In this document: positions 8,157 to 15,406 of the stretch, piece after piece
How the letters are laid out: each line of letters begins with the position of its first letter
Numbering within the stretch: position 1 is the first letter of the stretch
NCBI GenBank assembly: GCA_029864065.1
Contig: JAOTUD010000013.1
Coordinates: forward strand, 1-16,454
Direction: 5' to 3'
Length of the DNA: 16,454 nt
Source of the DNA: Gammaproteobacteria bacterium
GTDB lineage: Bacteria > Pseudomonadota > Gammaproteobacteria > GCA-001735895
Notes under the pieces: generated by a model
The model's input: the letters and a program-made list of their open reading frames with translations, nothing else
Databases searched by the model: none
Told to the model about the DNA's origin: nothing
Position numbers and translations under genes: made by a program

Positions 8157-8188
8157 AGTAATAACATCATATTGAGGATAGATGGGTT

Positions 8189-9340
8189 TTGAAATCGACG
8201 CCAACACCTTCTAGCAGGAAAGCGCTCATCATGTTCGCCTGTGTTTACGTCGTTGCCGACGTCTTGGTTGCACAAGCGGCCAAACGGAGCTGGGATTTGT
8301 GGGACGTGCAAAATATCGAGCGTAACTATCGAACGCCGAACGAGCTTTACCACCACGACCTGGTACCTTTGTCTGATACGGTCGGAATCTGGGGACAGAG
8401 CATCTACCGAATTCGCACCAATTCCATGGGATTCAAGGATTCTTCTACCCGGCAGGTTGCGATTCACTCCGACAGGTACCGGATTTTGATGATAGGAGAT
8501 TCCTTCACCGAGGGCGTGGGGCTGGAATTCGAAAAGACCTTTGCCGGCATCGCATTCGCGCAGTTCGCCCAACGAGGCATTGAAGTTCTCAATGCGGGAG
8601 TTATCGGCTACTCTCCATCGATTTATTATCGGAAAATCAAGTACCTGCTCGAATCGGTAGATCTCAAAATTGACGAGGTTGTGGTGTTTCTCGATATTTC
8701 CGATATTGCCGACGACGCCCATTTATATCAGATCGACGAGAATGACCGTGTGGTTCAGCGCCCGGAATTTCCCGACTGGGGTAGCGGCTGGACTGGTGGT
8801 CAAATATCGGACGACGATCAATTCGCCAACCGGATAAAACATTTTTTGAAAACCAACTCGATTACGATCAGGCTGATGGACGAACTCAAGGACCGCTTGC
8901 TGGCGCCACCTGCCGGCCAGAATCCCCCGCCGATATTGCTCGGCGGACCGCGGGGCGAGTGGACCTCTGAGCGATACTTCGAACAGCATGGACGGCCCGG
9001 ACTTGAGATAACTCGGCAGAATATGGACCGGCTGGTAAGCTTGTTAAGCCGGCATTCGGTACGTCTGACTGTTGTCGTTTATCCCTGGCCCGCGCAGGTA
9101 TATTATGGCGATCTGAACTCCATCCAGGTTGCATATTGGCAGGATTGGGCGGCGCAAAACCAGCTCACTCTGGTGAATCTTTTTCCGCCTTTTTTCGTCG
9201 ATCAGCAGCGAGACAATGTTTTACGTGACTATTATTTTCCGGGAGACGTGCATTTCAACGAGGCCGGCAACCGATTGATAGCGGAAAATTTCCTGCGCCT
9301 GTTCATACCGGCTAATGCGGATACAGGGCAGGCGCAATAG
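8189..9340 (+). CDS. Membrane-anchored or secreted SGNH/GDSL-family hydrolase
   Basis: A 383-residue protein. An N-terminal hydrophobic segment (about residues 12-30, ALIMFACVYVVADVLVAQA) acts as signal or anchor, placing the rest in the periplasm. RILMIGDSFTEGVGL (98-112) is SGNH block I with nucleophile S105, and GDVHFNEAGNRLIAENF near the C-terminus is block V with D353 and H355 completing the triad. Block III has LDISDIADD instead of the usual Asn motif, so the oxyanion hole may differ. Relatives act as esterases or as acyl-modifying proteins of surface polysaccharides (AlgX/AlgJ-like logic), which fits the location between sugar-nucleotide genes. The start is TTG at 8189; the nearest ATG (8182) is out of frame and an in-frame ATG at residue 15 would cut into the hydrophobic segment. 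Substrate unknown. Confidence 0.83.
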   Translation: MKSTPTPSSRKALIMFACVYVVADVLVAQAAKRSWDLWDVQNIERNYRTPNELYHHDLVPLSDTVGIWGQSIYRIRTNSMGFKDSSTRQVAIHSDRYRILMIGDSFTEGVGLEFEKTFAGIAFAQFAQRGIEVLNAGVIGYSPSIYYRKIKYLLESVDLKIDEVVVFLDISDIADDAHLYQIDENDRVVQRPEFPDWGSGWTGGQISDDDQFANRIKHFLKTNSITIRLMDELKDRLLAPPAGQNPPPILLGGPRGEWTSERYFEQHGRPGLEITRQNMDRLVSLLSRHSVRLTVVVYPWPAQVYYGDLNSIQVAYWQDWAAQNQLTLVNLFPPFFVDQQRDNVLRDYYFPGDVHFNEAGNRLIAENFLRLFIPANADTGQAQ

Positions 9341-9430
9341 ACCTTTTGACTAGCGGATTTCCGGTGGGGCAGCGGCATTGTTAGGCTGTTAGATATTCTT
9401 AGGTAAGCAGATGGCTGATTCGAGCTGAAA

Positions 9431-10381
9431 ATGAAAAAAGCACTGATTTGTGGCATTTCCGGACAGGATGGGACCTACCTTGCCGAGCTATTGCTCGGCA
9501 AGGGTTATGGGGTCTGGGGCACGTCTCGCGACGCCCAGTCGTCGGCTTTCCCTAACCTGGTTCGACTCGGAATTCTTGACCAGGTCAAAACCATCTCCAT
9601 GGCGGCTAACGATTTCCGCAGCGTGCTGCAGGCAATTAATAGCTGCGTACCGGATGAAATTTATAACCTGGCGGGCCAGAGCTCGGTGGGTCTCAGCTTC
9701 GAGCAACCAGCGGAGACGCTGGAGAGTATCGCAACCAGCACGCTCAATATTCTCGAAGTCATCCGCTTTCTGGGCCGGCCGGTGCGTTTTTACAATGCAG
9801 GGTCGAGTGAATGTTTCGGCGATATCCAGCAAGGTGCCGCCGACGAGGAATCGACCTTTCATCCACGCAGCCCCTATGCCGTGGCCAAGGCTACAGCGCA
9901 CTGGCTGGTATCGAATTACCGCGATGCCTACGGGCTATTTGCCTGCACGGGAATTTTATTTAACCACGAATCTCCATTACGGCCGTCACGTTTCGTTACC
10001 AAAAAAATAGTCCGGGGAGCCATCGATATCTCGCAGGGCAAGCGCAAACAACTAGTGCTTGGCGATATTAGTATCAAACGCGATTGGGGCTGGAGTCCGG
10101 AATACGTTGACGCTATGTGGAGAATGTTGCAAACAGATAAACCGGACGACTACGTGATCGCAACAGGTGAGGCAAACTCGCTCGAAGATTTTGTCGCGGC
10201 CGCTTTTGCGGAATTGCACCTCGATTGGCGGAAGTACGTGGTCAAGGACAAAAAACTGCTGCGCCCATCAGAAATTACCTACAACTGCGGTAATGCCGCT
10301 AAAGCTCGACACGAATTAAACTGGCAGGCAGAGATGAAAATGCGAGATGTAGTACGTGAAATGATTCGTCATGAATTGTAA
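9431..10381 (+). CDS. Short GDP-mannose 4,6-dehydratase-like SDR (second Gmd paralogue)
   Basis: At 316 residues it is about 45 shorter than the Gmd encoded at 3018-4103, but clearly related. It has ICGISGQDGTYLAELLL (6-22), YNLAGQSSVGLSFEQP (78-93), AGSSECFG (123-130, active-site Ser/Glu), Y149-x3-K153 in HPRSPYAVAKA, and GILFNHESPLRPSRFVTKKI. The RR-SSxNTxRIDHL cofactor loop of canonical Gmd is replaced by TSRDAQSSAFPN, and the loop before the RPxE motif is shortened to KDKKLLRPSEI. The catalytic residues are therefore kept while the interface/NADP loop is lost. It probably makes or modifies a GDP-deoxysugar (a second dehydratase, or a GDP-rhamnose-type enzyme), but this is inference. A GAG six bases before the ATG may be the ribosome-binding site. 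It follows the SGNH gene by 90 bp and could share its transcript. Confidence 0.88.
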   Translation: MKKALICGISGQDGTYLAELLLGKGYGVWGTSRDAQSSAFPNLVRLGILDQVKTISMAANDFRSVLQAINSCVPDEIYNLAGQSSVGLSFEQPAETLESIATSTLNILEVIRFLGRPVRFYNAGSSECFGDIQQGAADEESTFHPRSPYAVAKATAHWLVSNYRDAYGLFACTGILFNHESPLRPSRFVTKKIVRGAIDISQGKRKQLVLGDISIKRDWGWSPEYVDAMWRMLQTDKPDDYVIATGEANSLEDFVAAAFAELHLDWRKYVVKDKKLLRPSEITYNCGNAAKARHELNWQAEMKMRDVVREMIRHEL

Positions 10382-10505
10382 TTCCCAACTTCGGGGCAGC
10401 TCGGCGTTGTCTTTCTCGTCCTGCATCCAGGTAAGGCGCTGGGCGAGCGATGCCAGTAATAGTCAGATTGTTTGCTGGAGGTAGCCTAAGGCAGGGTTTC
10501 GATAA

Positions 10506-10528
10506 ATGGGGTCAGATTCCTATTTTCT
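10506..10528 (+). repeat. GGGGTCAGA tag, possible REP/RAYT-associated or MITE-like remnant
   Basis: AATGGGGTCAGATTCCTATTT resembles the GGGGTCAGA-type ends I associate with IS200-like REP-associated tyrosine transposase units in gammaproteobacteria. No transposase and no matching inverted copy were seen nearby, so it would be a solo remnant. The similarity is from memory and has not been tested against this genome. Confidence 0.3.
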
Positions 10529-11156
10529 TGATTTTGGCGCAATGCTCCAGTGTGACTTTTCGATGATTTTCCAGGCTATTCTCTTTTCGATGGCCTGGCC
10601 GCTTGTTTCGTATCAATCTTTGAAAACCGGTTTCAACTGGAGCCAGCTGCAAAGGGTCCAAAGCGGCACGCTGAGCGAAGAACCTGCCATTTTGCGCTCG
10701 GCGCCAGACTTTGTCCGGCTTTACCGGAGCAACGTCGAATCAGTAAAGTACTGAGATTGCGGCTAATTGTAACAATGCATGGATGGGAGAGTCGCGGTCA
10801 ATATCATTGGCCGAAACCAACCCTGAAAGGCGCCGCGAAATTTACTAAGAAATGCAACACTTATTCACGAGGGTAGCGGTATGGCTATCCCCTCATATTC
10901 TAATGTGAGCAACGGCATTTCATCTCGAACAACGAATATGCGAGCAGTTCCGCTGGGTCAGGCAGGTACCAGCGAATGGCCTGAATTCATTTGGCTTGTC
11001 TTAACCTGGATTGATTGGCGATGGCATTCCTGGCGGGCTGCCAAACAGGGGAGAGTGGAGTGCCGCGCGCGAGATGATGTTGTGATGCTTCTCCGTGTGA
11101 AAGTAGACCATGCCAGGCATTAATTTAAAAGCCCCGAACTGTTGGTGCAGAGCTTC

Positions 11157-11172
11157 TCCCTGGCGGCAGGGA
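11157..11172 (-). other. Hairpin downstream of the truncated FAH gene
   Basis: TCCCTG-GCGG-CAGGGA forms a 6-bp stem with a four-base loop, 12 bp beyond the stop of the leftward FAH gene. No T-run follows in the direction of transcription, so it is not a classical intrinsic terminator, although it could stabilise the 3' end of the transcript. Confidence 0.25.
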
Positions 11173-11184
11173 ACTGACACGATT

Positions 11185-11682
11185 TCATCGAATAAAAAGA
11201 AGCCGAGACGCTAGCTTGCAGAACGTTTCGCATTTGGGTGAAGGCAGAACCTGGCCTGCCTTGATCGATGCCTCAGTTGTATCGCTCGCGCTGCTGCGGG
11301 CTACCTGTCGAACTACCTTGCATTCAGTCTGCAGGTCGCGTCTGGTCATATCGAGGGCAACGCCATATCCCCAGGCGCAATCGAGTGCAGGCTCGAGCGG
11401 AATATCAGACCCACCTTTTTGCAGCGCCACGATCATCTCGATCTCGTGATGGACATCACTGGATTTGTCGGGATACGGAAAGTCGGCGCCACCGCCCAGA
11501 AGGTTGTCGGGATTCTTCTGGAAAAAGAATGGTACTTCCCGGTCAGGATCACCACCCATTTCGATCGTGTGAGCCGCATAGTTGCGGCCAACACAATAGA
11601 CGCGGCGAACAGGAAAGCGTTTGTCCGACCCGCGGATGGGCAAGCTTGCCTGCGGGGCTGGCTCGATGATGTACTTGGTCAT
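11185..11682 (-). pseudogene. Fumarylacetoacetate hydrolase family gene, 3'-truncated
   Basis: The ATG at 11682 has an AAGGAG ribosome-binding site 6 nt upstream. Residues 1-122 are a normal FAH-family N-terminal part: GSDKRFPVRRVYCVGRNYAAH (18-38), EVPFFFQKNPDN (49-60), DVHHEIEMIVAL (76-87) with likely metal ligands E80 and E82, and GVALDMTRRDLQTECK (107-122) with ligand D111. Relatives continue with KKGRPWD...KGFD-type substrate residues and a C-terminal TGTP motif, about 225-230 residues in all. Here the sequence after K122 is unrelated (VVRQVARSSASDTTEASIK) and ends at 165. The other two frames do not restore the family sequence, so this looks like a breakpoint, not a simple frameshift. 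FAH-family enzymes cleave or decarboxylate acylpyruvate-like intermediates in aromatic and amino-acid catabolism. Activity is unlikely. It follows the permease gene by 50 bp, probably as part of the same operon. Confidence 0.8.
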
Positions 11683-11732
11683 TGTAGGCTCCTTGATTTT
11701 CGAGGTCGTGATTCTATTGTGTTAAACCAGGT

Positions 11733-12473
11733 TCAGCGGCGAGCGGCGTAATAATCGACTCTGCGCTCCAGGTGAGCGAGAAATTCCGCAATGGTAAATG
11801 CGATCGCAAACAGGACGATCAGTACCGCCCAGAAATGTTTCATTAGAAAATTCGATGAATACAGTTCAAACAATGCGCCGAATCCGACAATCGAGATCAG
11901 CAATTGACCGATGATGACGCCATTGACCGCGCGGATAAAACCGATTCGTACACCGCCCAGAATTTCGGGAGGCGCGGCCCACAGATAGATTTTGAAAAAG
12001 GCGTCCTTCGGCGAGGCGCCAAAGGAACGCGCCATTTCGATCAGCGAGCGATTGATTTGCATGACTCCGGCGCGCGAATTCAACACGATAATCCAGATCG
12101 CAAACAGCGTGGTCGTGATAATGATCGACTTCATGCCAAAACCGAACAATACCATCAGCACCGGCACCAATGCGGTAAGTGGTGCGCTGAGAAACATATT
12201 CACCCAGGGCAACAGCAACTCGTCGAGCAAACGGCTTTTCCCCATCAGGATACCGACCGGGATACCGATTACGATGGCGGAGAATGTTCCGACAAAGAAC
12301 GCATATCGGGTAACCGCGAGTGCTTGCAGAAACACACTGGTCGTACTGATTTCTATCAAGGTCACGAATTTTGCCGACAGCGGGGGCAGGAAGAACGTGA
12401 ATTCTAGCTGACCGACGATCTCCCACAGGATGAGGGACGACATCGCCGGGAGCTGATAGCCGAATAACTTCAT
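11733..12473 (-). CDS. ABC transporter permease, SsuC/TauC/ThiX-like
   Basis: A 246-residue inner-membrane permease of the binding-protein-dependent family with about six hydrophobic segments. The cytoplasmic EAA loop is seen as EMARSFGASPKDAFFKIYLWAAPPEILGGVRIG, the helix that contacts the ATPase. The IGIPVGILMGKS and SAPLTALVPVLMVLFGFG segments are typical of the nitrate/sulfonate/taurine-type permeases. Full family length with an intact N-terminus, unlike the sister permease at 13282-13899. It begins 9 bp after the ATPase stop, so it is co-transcribed with it. No substrate-binding protein gene is present, so the substrate (small organic acid, sulfonate or pyrimidine-type compound) cannot be named. 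Confidence 0.92.
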   Translation of the reverse strand: MKLFGYQLPAMSSLILWEIVGQLEFTFFLPPLSAKFVTLIEISTTSVFLQALAVTRYAFFVGTFSAIVIGIPVGILMGKSRLLDELLLPWVNMFLSAPLTALVPVLMVLFGFGMKSIIITTTLFAIWIIVLNSRAGVMQINRSLIEMARSFGASPKDAFFKIYLWAAPPEILGGVRIGFIRAVNGVIIGQLLISIVGFGALFELYSSNFLMKHFWAVLIVLFAIAFTIAEFLAHLERRVDYYAARR

Positions 12474-12482
12474 CGTCTCGCG

Positions 12483-13259
12483 CTATTCCACATAGGTACG
12501 TAACGACGCCCAGATGCGAACGACGATGTCGAGATACTCGGGGTCGCGCCGGATGCTGCCGGCATCCTTGTGCCTGAATCCTTCGGGCCGAATGATTTCC
12601 GAAACCCGGCTTGGGCGAGCCAGCAGCAGGGCGACCTGGTCGGACACGTAGACAGCTTCCTCGATTGAGTGAGTCACGAATATAAAGGTTTTATTCTCGT
12701 TATTGGCAAGGTGAAGCAGGTCCTCTTGGAATTTACGCCTGGTCTGTTCGTCGACGGCGGAGAAGGGTTCGTCCAGGAGCAATACCTCGGCATCGACACT
12801 CAGCGCCCGGGCGAGGCCCACGCGCTGGCGCATGCCGCCTGACAATTCGTGGGGGTATCTTTTCTCGAAACCCTGCAGACCTACGTTCCCGATATATGTT
12901 TCCGCAATCGCTTCACGTTCCGACCTGGCGACACCAAGTAGTTTCAGGCCGAAGGCGACATTGCGCAACACGTTGGCCCAGGGCAGCAGGGCGAAATCCT
13001 GGAACACAAATGCTCGATCCGGACCTGGCCCGGTAAGCGGTTGATTATTCACCAGGATTTCACTGCTGTTTGCTGGTAACAGACCGGCAATGATCTTCAG
13101 CAATGTCGTTTTACCGCAACCGGACGGACCGAGGAGCGAAGTGAGCTGGCCTCGCGGAAAGTCGAGCAACAAGTCCCTCAACGCCTCGACCTCGCCGTAA
13201 TTCTTGTAGACATTACGGACTGTTACGGCATTGTCGATATCGTTTATGTTGTCGTTCAT
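12483..13259 (-). CDS. ABC transporter ATP-binding protein, SsuB/TauB-like
   Basis: A 258-residue ATPase with every motif intact: Walker A GPSGCGKT (44-51), Q-loop Q87 in FVFQDFALLPW, signature LSGGMRQRVGLARAL (139-153), Walker B VLLLDEPFSAVDEQTR (159-174) and H-loop H197 in VTHSIEEAV. The FxDxALLPWxNVLRNVAFGL pattern is typical of nitrate/sulfonate/taurine importers. The ATG at 13259 is chosen because it precedes the conserved N-terminal strand, has AGAGCGG upstream and lies 22 bp after the upstream permease stop. The frame stays open to 13346, but those residues overlap the permease gene. It powers the importer formed with the permeases at 11733-12473 and 13282-13899. Confidence 0.94.
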   Translation of the reverse strand: MNDNINDIDNAVTVRNVYKNYGEVEALRDLLLDFPRGQLTSLLGPSGCGKTTLLKIIAGLLPANSSEILVNNQPLTGPGPDRAFVFQDFALLPWANVLRNVAFGLKLLGVARSEREAIAETYIGNVGLQGFEKRYPHELSGGMRQRVGLARALSVDAEVLLLDEPFSAVDEQTRRKFQEDLLHLANNENKTFIFVTHSIEEAVYVSDQVALLLARPSRVSEIIRPEGFRHKDAGSIRRDPEYLDIVVRIWASLRTYVE

Positions 13260-13281
13260 CAAGCCGCTCTGACTGCAATTT

Positions 13282-13899
13282 TCATTCGGACGCATAGGTT
13301 TGTTGGCTACCCTTGAAGAGATAGTTCTCGAGGCGCGCGAGTACATTCAGGAAAATTACCGCCAGAACGATAATCGACGTGATGGCCGCGTACATGGTCG
13401 GATAGTCAGCAATCGAGCGACTAAAGGTGATGATGTCGCCAACGCCCGTGGGCGTAATTTTTAACTCGGACAGGATGGCGCCGATAAATCCCGCCGATAC
13501 GCCGAGACGCAGGCCTGCAAAAATTATCGGCGACGCGGCTGGCAGTATAATTTTAAGAATAATGTCGAGCTTCGTCCCCAGAAACGCGTGGCCCATTTCG
13601 ATAATCGATGCGGGCGTATTGCGAACAGCGCCGCTGGTATTGAGAACGATGACTGGCATCGCCATGATACAAACCACTATTACCTTCGATGTCAGTCCGA
13701 TGCCATAGACCATGACGAGAAGCGGAATGAGTGCCGCCAAAGGCGCGGTCTGCATTACGACAAAGATTGGCGAAACCAGCCAGTCGAACTTGCGGCTGAG
13801 GCCAATCGCAAGACCAATTCCGATACCCAGAGAGGTATTGATGGATTGAGTCGAACGAACATTGACCCAGGCAAAGGCCTTGTTCGCGCCGCAGGACAT
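13282..13899 (-). pseudogene. ABC transporter permease, N-terminally truncated
   Basis: The 205 residues from the ATG at 13899 match the middle and end of SsuC/TauC-like permeases: SLGIGIGLAIGLSRKFDWLVSP (23-44), TAPLAALIPLLVMVYGIG (51-68) and the EAA loop EMGHAFLGTKLDIILKIILPAASP. Normal members have about 250-270 residues. The first transmembrane helix and following periplasmic loop are missing, replaced by MSCGANKAFAWVNVRSTQS. The frame stays open upstream to a TAA at 14010-14008, but those 36 codons have no ATG and no hydrophobic helix, so an upstream start would not restore the protein. The start also lacks a clear ribosome-binding site. Probably the damaged 5' end of the ABC operon. A shortened yet functional permease is possible but less likely. 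Confidence 0.75.
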
Positions 13900-13990
13900 A
13901 TCGGTTGATGGTCGTTTACCCCTGAACCTGAGTTTTGGCGCCAGGTTAGCAGGGGCAGGTACGTCGGATCGTGACCGATCGAAAGTTTTC

Positions 13991-14006
13991 TTTATCCATC
14001 GATAAA
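13991..14006. promoter_or_regulatory. Operator-like dyad TTTATC-CATC-GATAAA upstream of aprM
   Basis: A perfect 6-bp inverted repeat with a four-base centre, 80 bp before the aprM start, in the only spacer that can hold the apr promoter. The AT-rich stretch at about 14050-14070 (TTTAAAATAATATTTTTA) could include a -10 element, but no well-spaced -35 was identified. The identity of any binding regulator is unknown. Confidence 0.3.
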
Positions 14007-14086
14007 TTTAATAATGTTGATTCAGGTCAGCTATTCACCCAAACTGCATCGTTTAAAATAATATTTTTACAGGGGATACCGAGAGA

Positions 14087-14875
14087 ATGTTCAGCCAAAA
14101 TCCTTTCGCCGAGGTGTCGGCGTCGATTCCTTCTGCTCTGCTGCAATGGTTCGTCGTGATCATGGTTGTTCTCGTGGTGGCGGGCACGATGTTCGATGTG
14201 GTCCACAAGAAGAGCGCCAGATACTTCTCCGAGAGCATGCGCAGGTCCAGGGAAGCAGGGACGAAGCAGGTAAGCGGCGGCGAAGTGGTATCCCTCGCGA
14301 TACAAACCGCGGTTTCAGAAGTGTTGACCTCGTCAGAGTTCTGTCATCCGAATCGCCGAATCGCGCACCTGTTGACCATGTATGGACTCGTCATCCACCT
14401 GCTTGCGACCGCTGTACTGGTCTTTGGCTATCCGGCCATGGCGAACGCGGGCATCTGGCCGCTGTTGTGGCATCTGGGCGCGCTTGGCGTCTGCGTCGGC
14501 GGCTACTGGTTCTGGTTCTTCATCCGCGTCGACGTCGCCGCCGAGGGTAATTCGCCGTTTCGTGTAATGCGCGCCGACCTGTTTATTCTATCGCTGCTGG
14601 CCAGCTCGACGCTGGCGCTGGTCTGGTCCGCGGTGCAGGCGGCCGGTACCTCGGTCGGGTCCTACATTTTTTTCAGCCTGTACCTGATCGCCACCGCGGT
14701 ACTGTTCGGCGGTGTGCCCTGGTCGAAGTTTGCGCACATGTTTTTCAAGCCGGCCGCGGCCCTGCAAAAGCATGTTGCCGAAGCCAGCGGGGCGAGAGAT
14801 AACCTGCCTCCACCCGCCGATCAGCCCGAACAGTTTGGTCTTGGTATCAAGCGCGAATTGCCGCGTCACTATTAA
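14087..14875 (+). CDS. aprM: AprM, membrane protein of the adenylylsulfate reductase operon
   Basis: A 262-residue integral membrane protein with about five hydrophobic helices (roughly 18-40, 95-117, 123-147, 165-187 and 191-212). It lies directly upstream of aprB and aprA, the aprMBA order known from Allochromatium vinosum and other sulfur oxidisers. AprM is proposed to anchor AprBA and pass electrons from sulfite oxidation to the quinone pool, in place of the QmoABC complex. H94, H104 and H129 lie in or near helices and could be haem ligands, but this is a guess. The ATG at 14087 is preceded by GAGAGA. The name rests on operon position and topology more than on motifs, since the family has few diagnostic residues. 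Confidence 0.82.
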   Translation: MFSQNPFAEVSASIPSALLQWFVVIMVVLVVAGTMFDVVHKKSARYFSESMRRSREAGTKQVSGGEVVSLAIQTAVSEVLTSSEFCHPNRRIAHLLTMYGLVIHLLATAVLVFGYPAMANAGIWPLLWHLGALGVCVGGYWFWFFIRVDVAAEGNSPFRVMRADLFILSLLASSTLALVWSAVQAAGTSVGSYIFFSLYLIATAVLFGGVPWSKFAHMFFKPAAALQKHVAEASGARDNLPPPADQPEQFGLGIKRELPRHY

Positions 14876-14935
14876 CCCAGCAGAAGATTCATTTCTAACG
14901 AACGTCACTAGCATCGACAACCGGAGAGATTTTAC

Positions 14936-15406
14936 ATGCCAACATTTGTTTACATGACCCGCTGCGATGGCTGCGGACATTGCGTCGATATCTGTCCCTC
15001 CGACATCATGCATATCGACAAGACTTATCGACGCGCCGTCAATATCGAGCCCAACTTCTGCTGGGAATGCTATTCCTGCGTCAAGGCCTGCCCGCAAAAT
15101 GCCATCGACGTGCGCGGCTACGCCGATTTCGCCCCGCTGGGCCATAGTGTGCGCGTACTTCGCGAAGAGGAGAAAGGCACCATCTCGTGGAGAATCAAAT
15201 TCCGCGACGGTCGCGAAAAAGAATTCGTTTCGCCGATAACGACCCAGCCCTGGGGGGAAAAAATTCCTCGACTCGCGGATATGGAGGTACCCAGCGAAGA
15301 AGATCACAACTCTCAGCTGCTTTGCCATGAACCCGACTCGCTCAATGTTGAAACCGGGTTACCCGTAATCGACAAATCCAAGTTCAAGCAGGGGGTTTAC
15401 TACTAA
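14936..15406 (+). CDS. aprB: Adenylylsulfate reductase beta subunit (ferredoxin-like)
   Basis: A 156-residue iron-sulfur subunit that carries electrons to or from the AprA flavin during AMP-dependent sulfite oxidation or APS reduction. Two [4Fe-4S] motifs are visible: C10-x2-C13-x2-C16-x3-C20 (CDGCGHCVDICP) and C42-x2-C45-x2-C48-x3-C52 (CWECYSCVKACP). The start MPTFVYMTRCDGCGHC and the tail WRIKFRDGREKEFVSPITTQPWG (about 108-131) are typical of AprB and differ from generic ferredoxins. The length matches the family. GGAGAG 7 nt before the ATG is a good ribosome-binding site. The stop overlaps the aprA start by one base (TAATG), consistent with translational coupling and equal amounts of the two subunits. 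Confidence 0.97.
   Translation: MPTFVYMTRCDGCGHCVDICPSDIMHIDKTYRRAVNIEPNFCWECYSCVKACPQNAIDVRGYADFAPLGHSVRVLREEEKGTISWRIKFRDGREKEFVSPITTQPWGEKIPRLADMEVPSEEDHNSQLLCHEPDSLNVETGLPVIDKSKFKQGVYY

Larger units (their letters stand above)
7686..8188. other. Intergenic region between divergent genes, with dyad sequences
   Basis: About 500 bp separate the divergently oriented GH lipoprotein and SGNH genes. No coding sequence is convincing here; the open frames are short and lack ribosome-binding sites. It should contain promoters for both genes. Notable structures are the TTTACA-N6-TGTAAA dyad at 7849-7866 and a group of GCCCAC/GTGGGC inverted repeats at 8064-8156, listed separately. Confidence 0.5.
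10382..11184. other. About 800 bp without a convincing gene
   Basis: Both strands were read. The open frames (10506-10754 and 10881-11123, plus) have unusual composition, no recognisable motifs and no strong ribosome-binding site. A short stretch on the minus strand near 10385-10460 reads LASLAQRLTWMQDEKDNAEL, which looks coding-like but is closed by a nearby upstream stop; it could be a relic. A GGGGTCAGA tag lies at 10508-10516 and a 6-bp stem hairpin (TCCCTG-GCGG-CAGGGA) at 11157-11172. The 3' part of the truncated FAH gene was looked for here and not seen. Overall the region looks like decayed accessory DNA. Confidence 0.45.

Noticed and set aside
7988..8722. Minus-strand open frame of 244 codons
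   Set aside because: It covers the intergenic leader and the 5' half of the SGNH gene antisense, has no motifs, and the sense frame has the GDS block and the His/Asp block.
10506..10754. Plus-strand open frame of 82 codons in the gene-poor stretch
   Set aside because: No ribosome-binding site, no recognisable motif, and it starts within the GGGGTCAGA tag; probably chance.
10881..11123. Plus-strand open frame of 80 codons in the gene-poor stretch
   Set aside because: It has a weak GAGGG upstream, but a Trp-rich, motif-free composition unlike neighbouring genes; too little support for a gene.
13260..13346. 29-residue N-terminal extension of the ABC ATPase
   Set aside because: It would overlap the upstream permease gene and lies before the family's first strand; the ATG at 13259 has better context.
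14588..15328. Minus-strand open frame of 246 codons opposite aprM and aprB
   Set aside because: Antisense to two recognisable operon genes; no family features.
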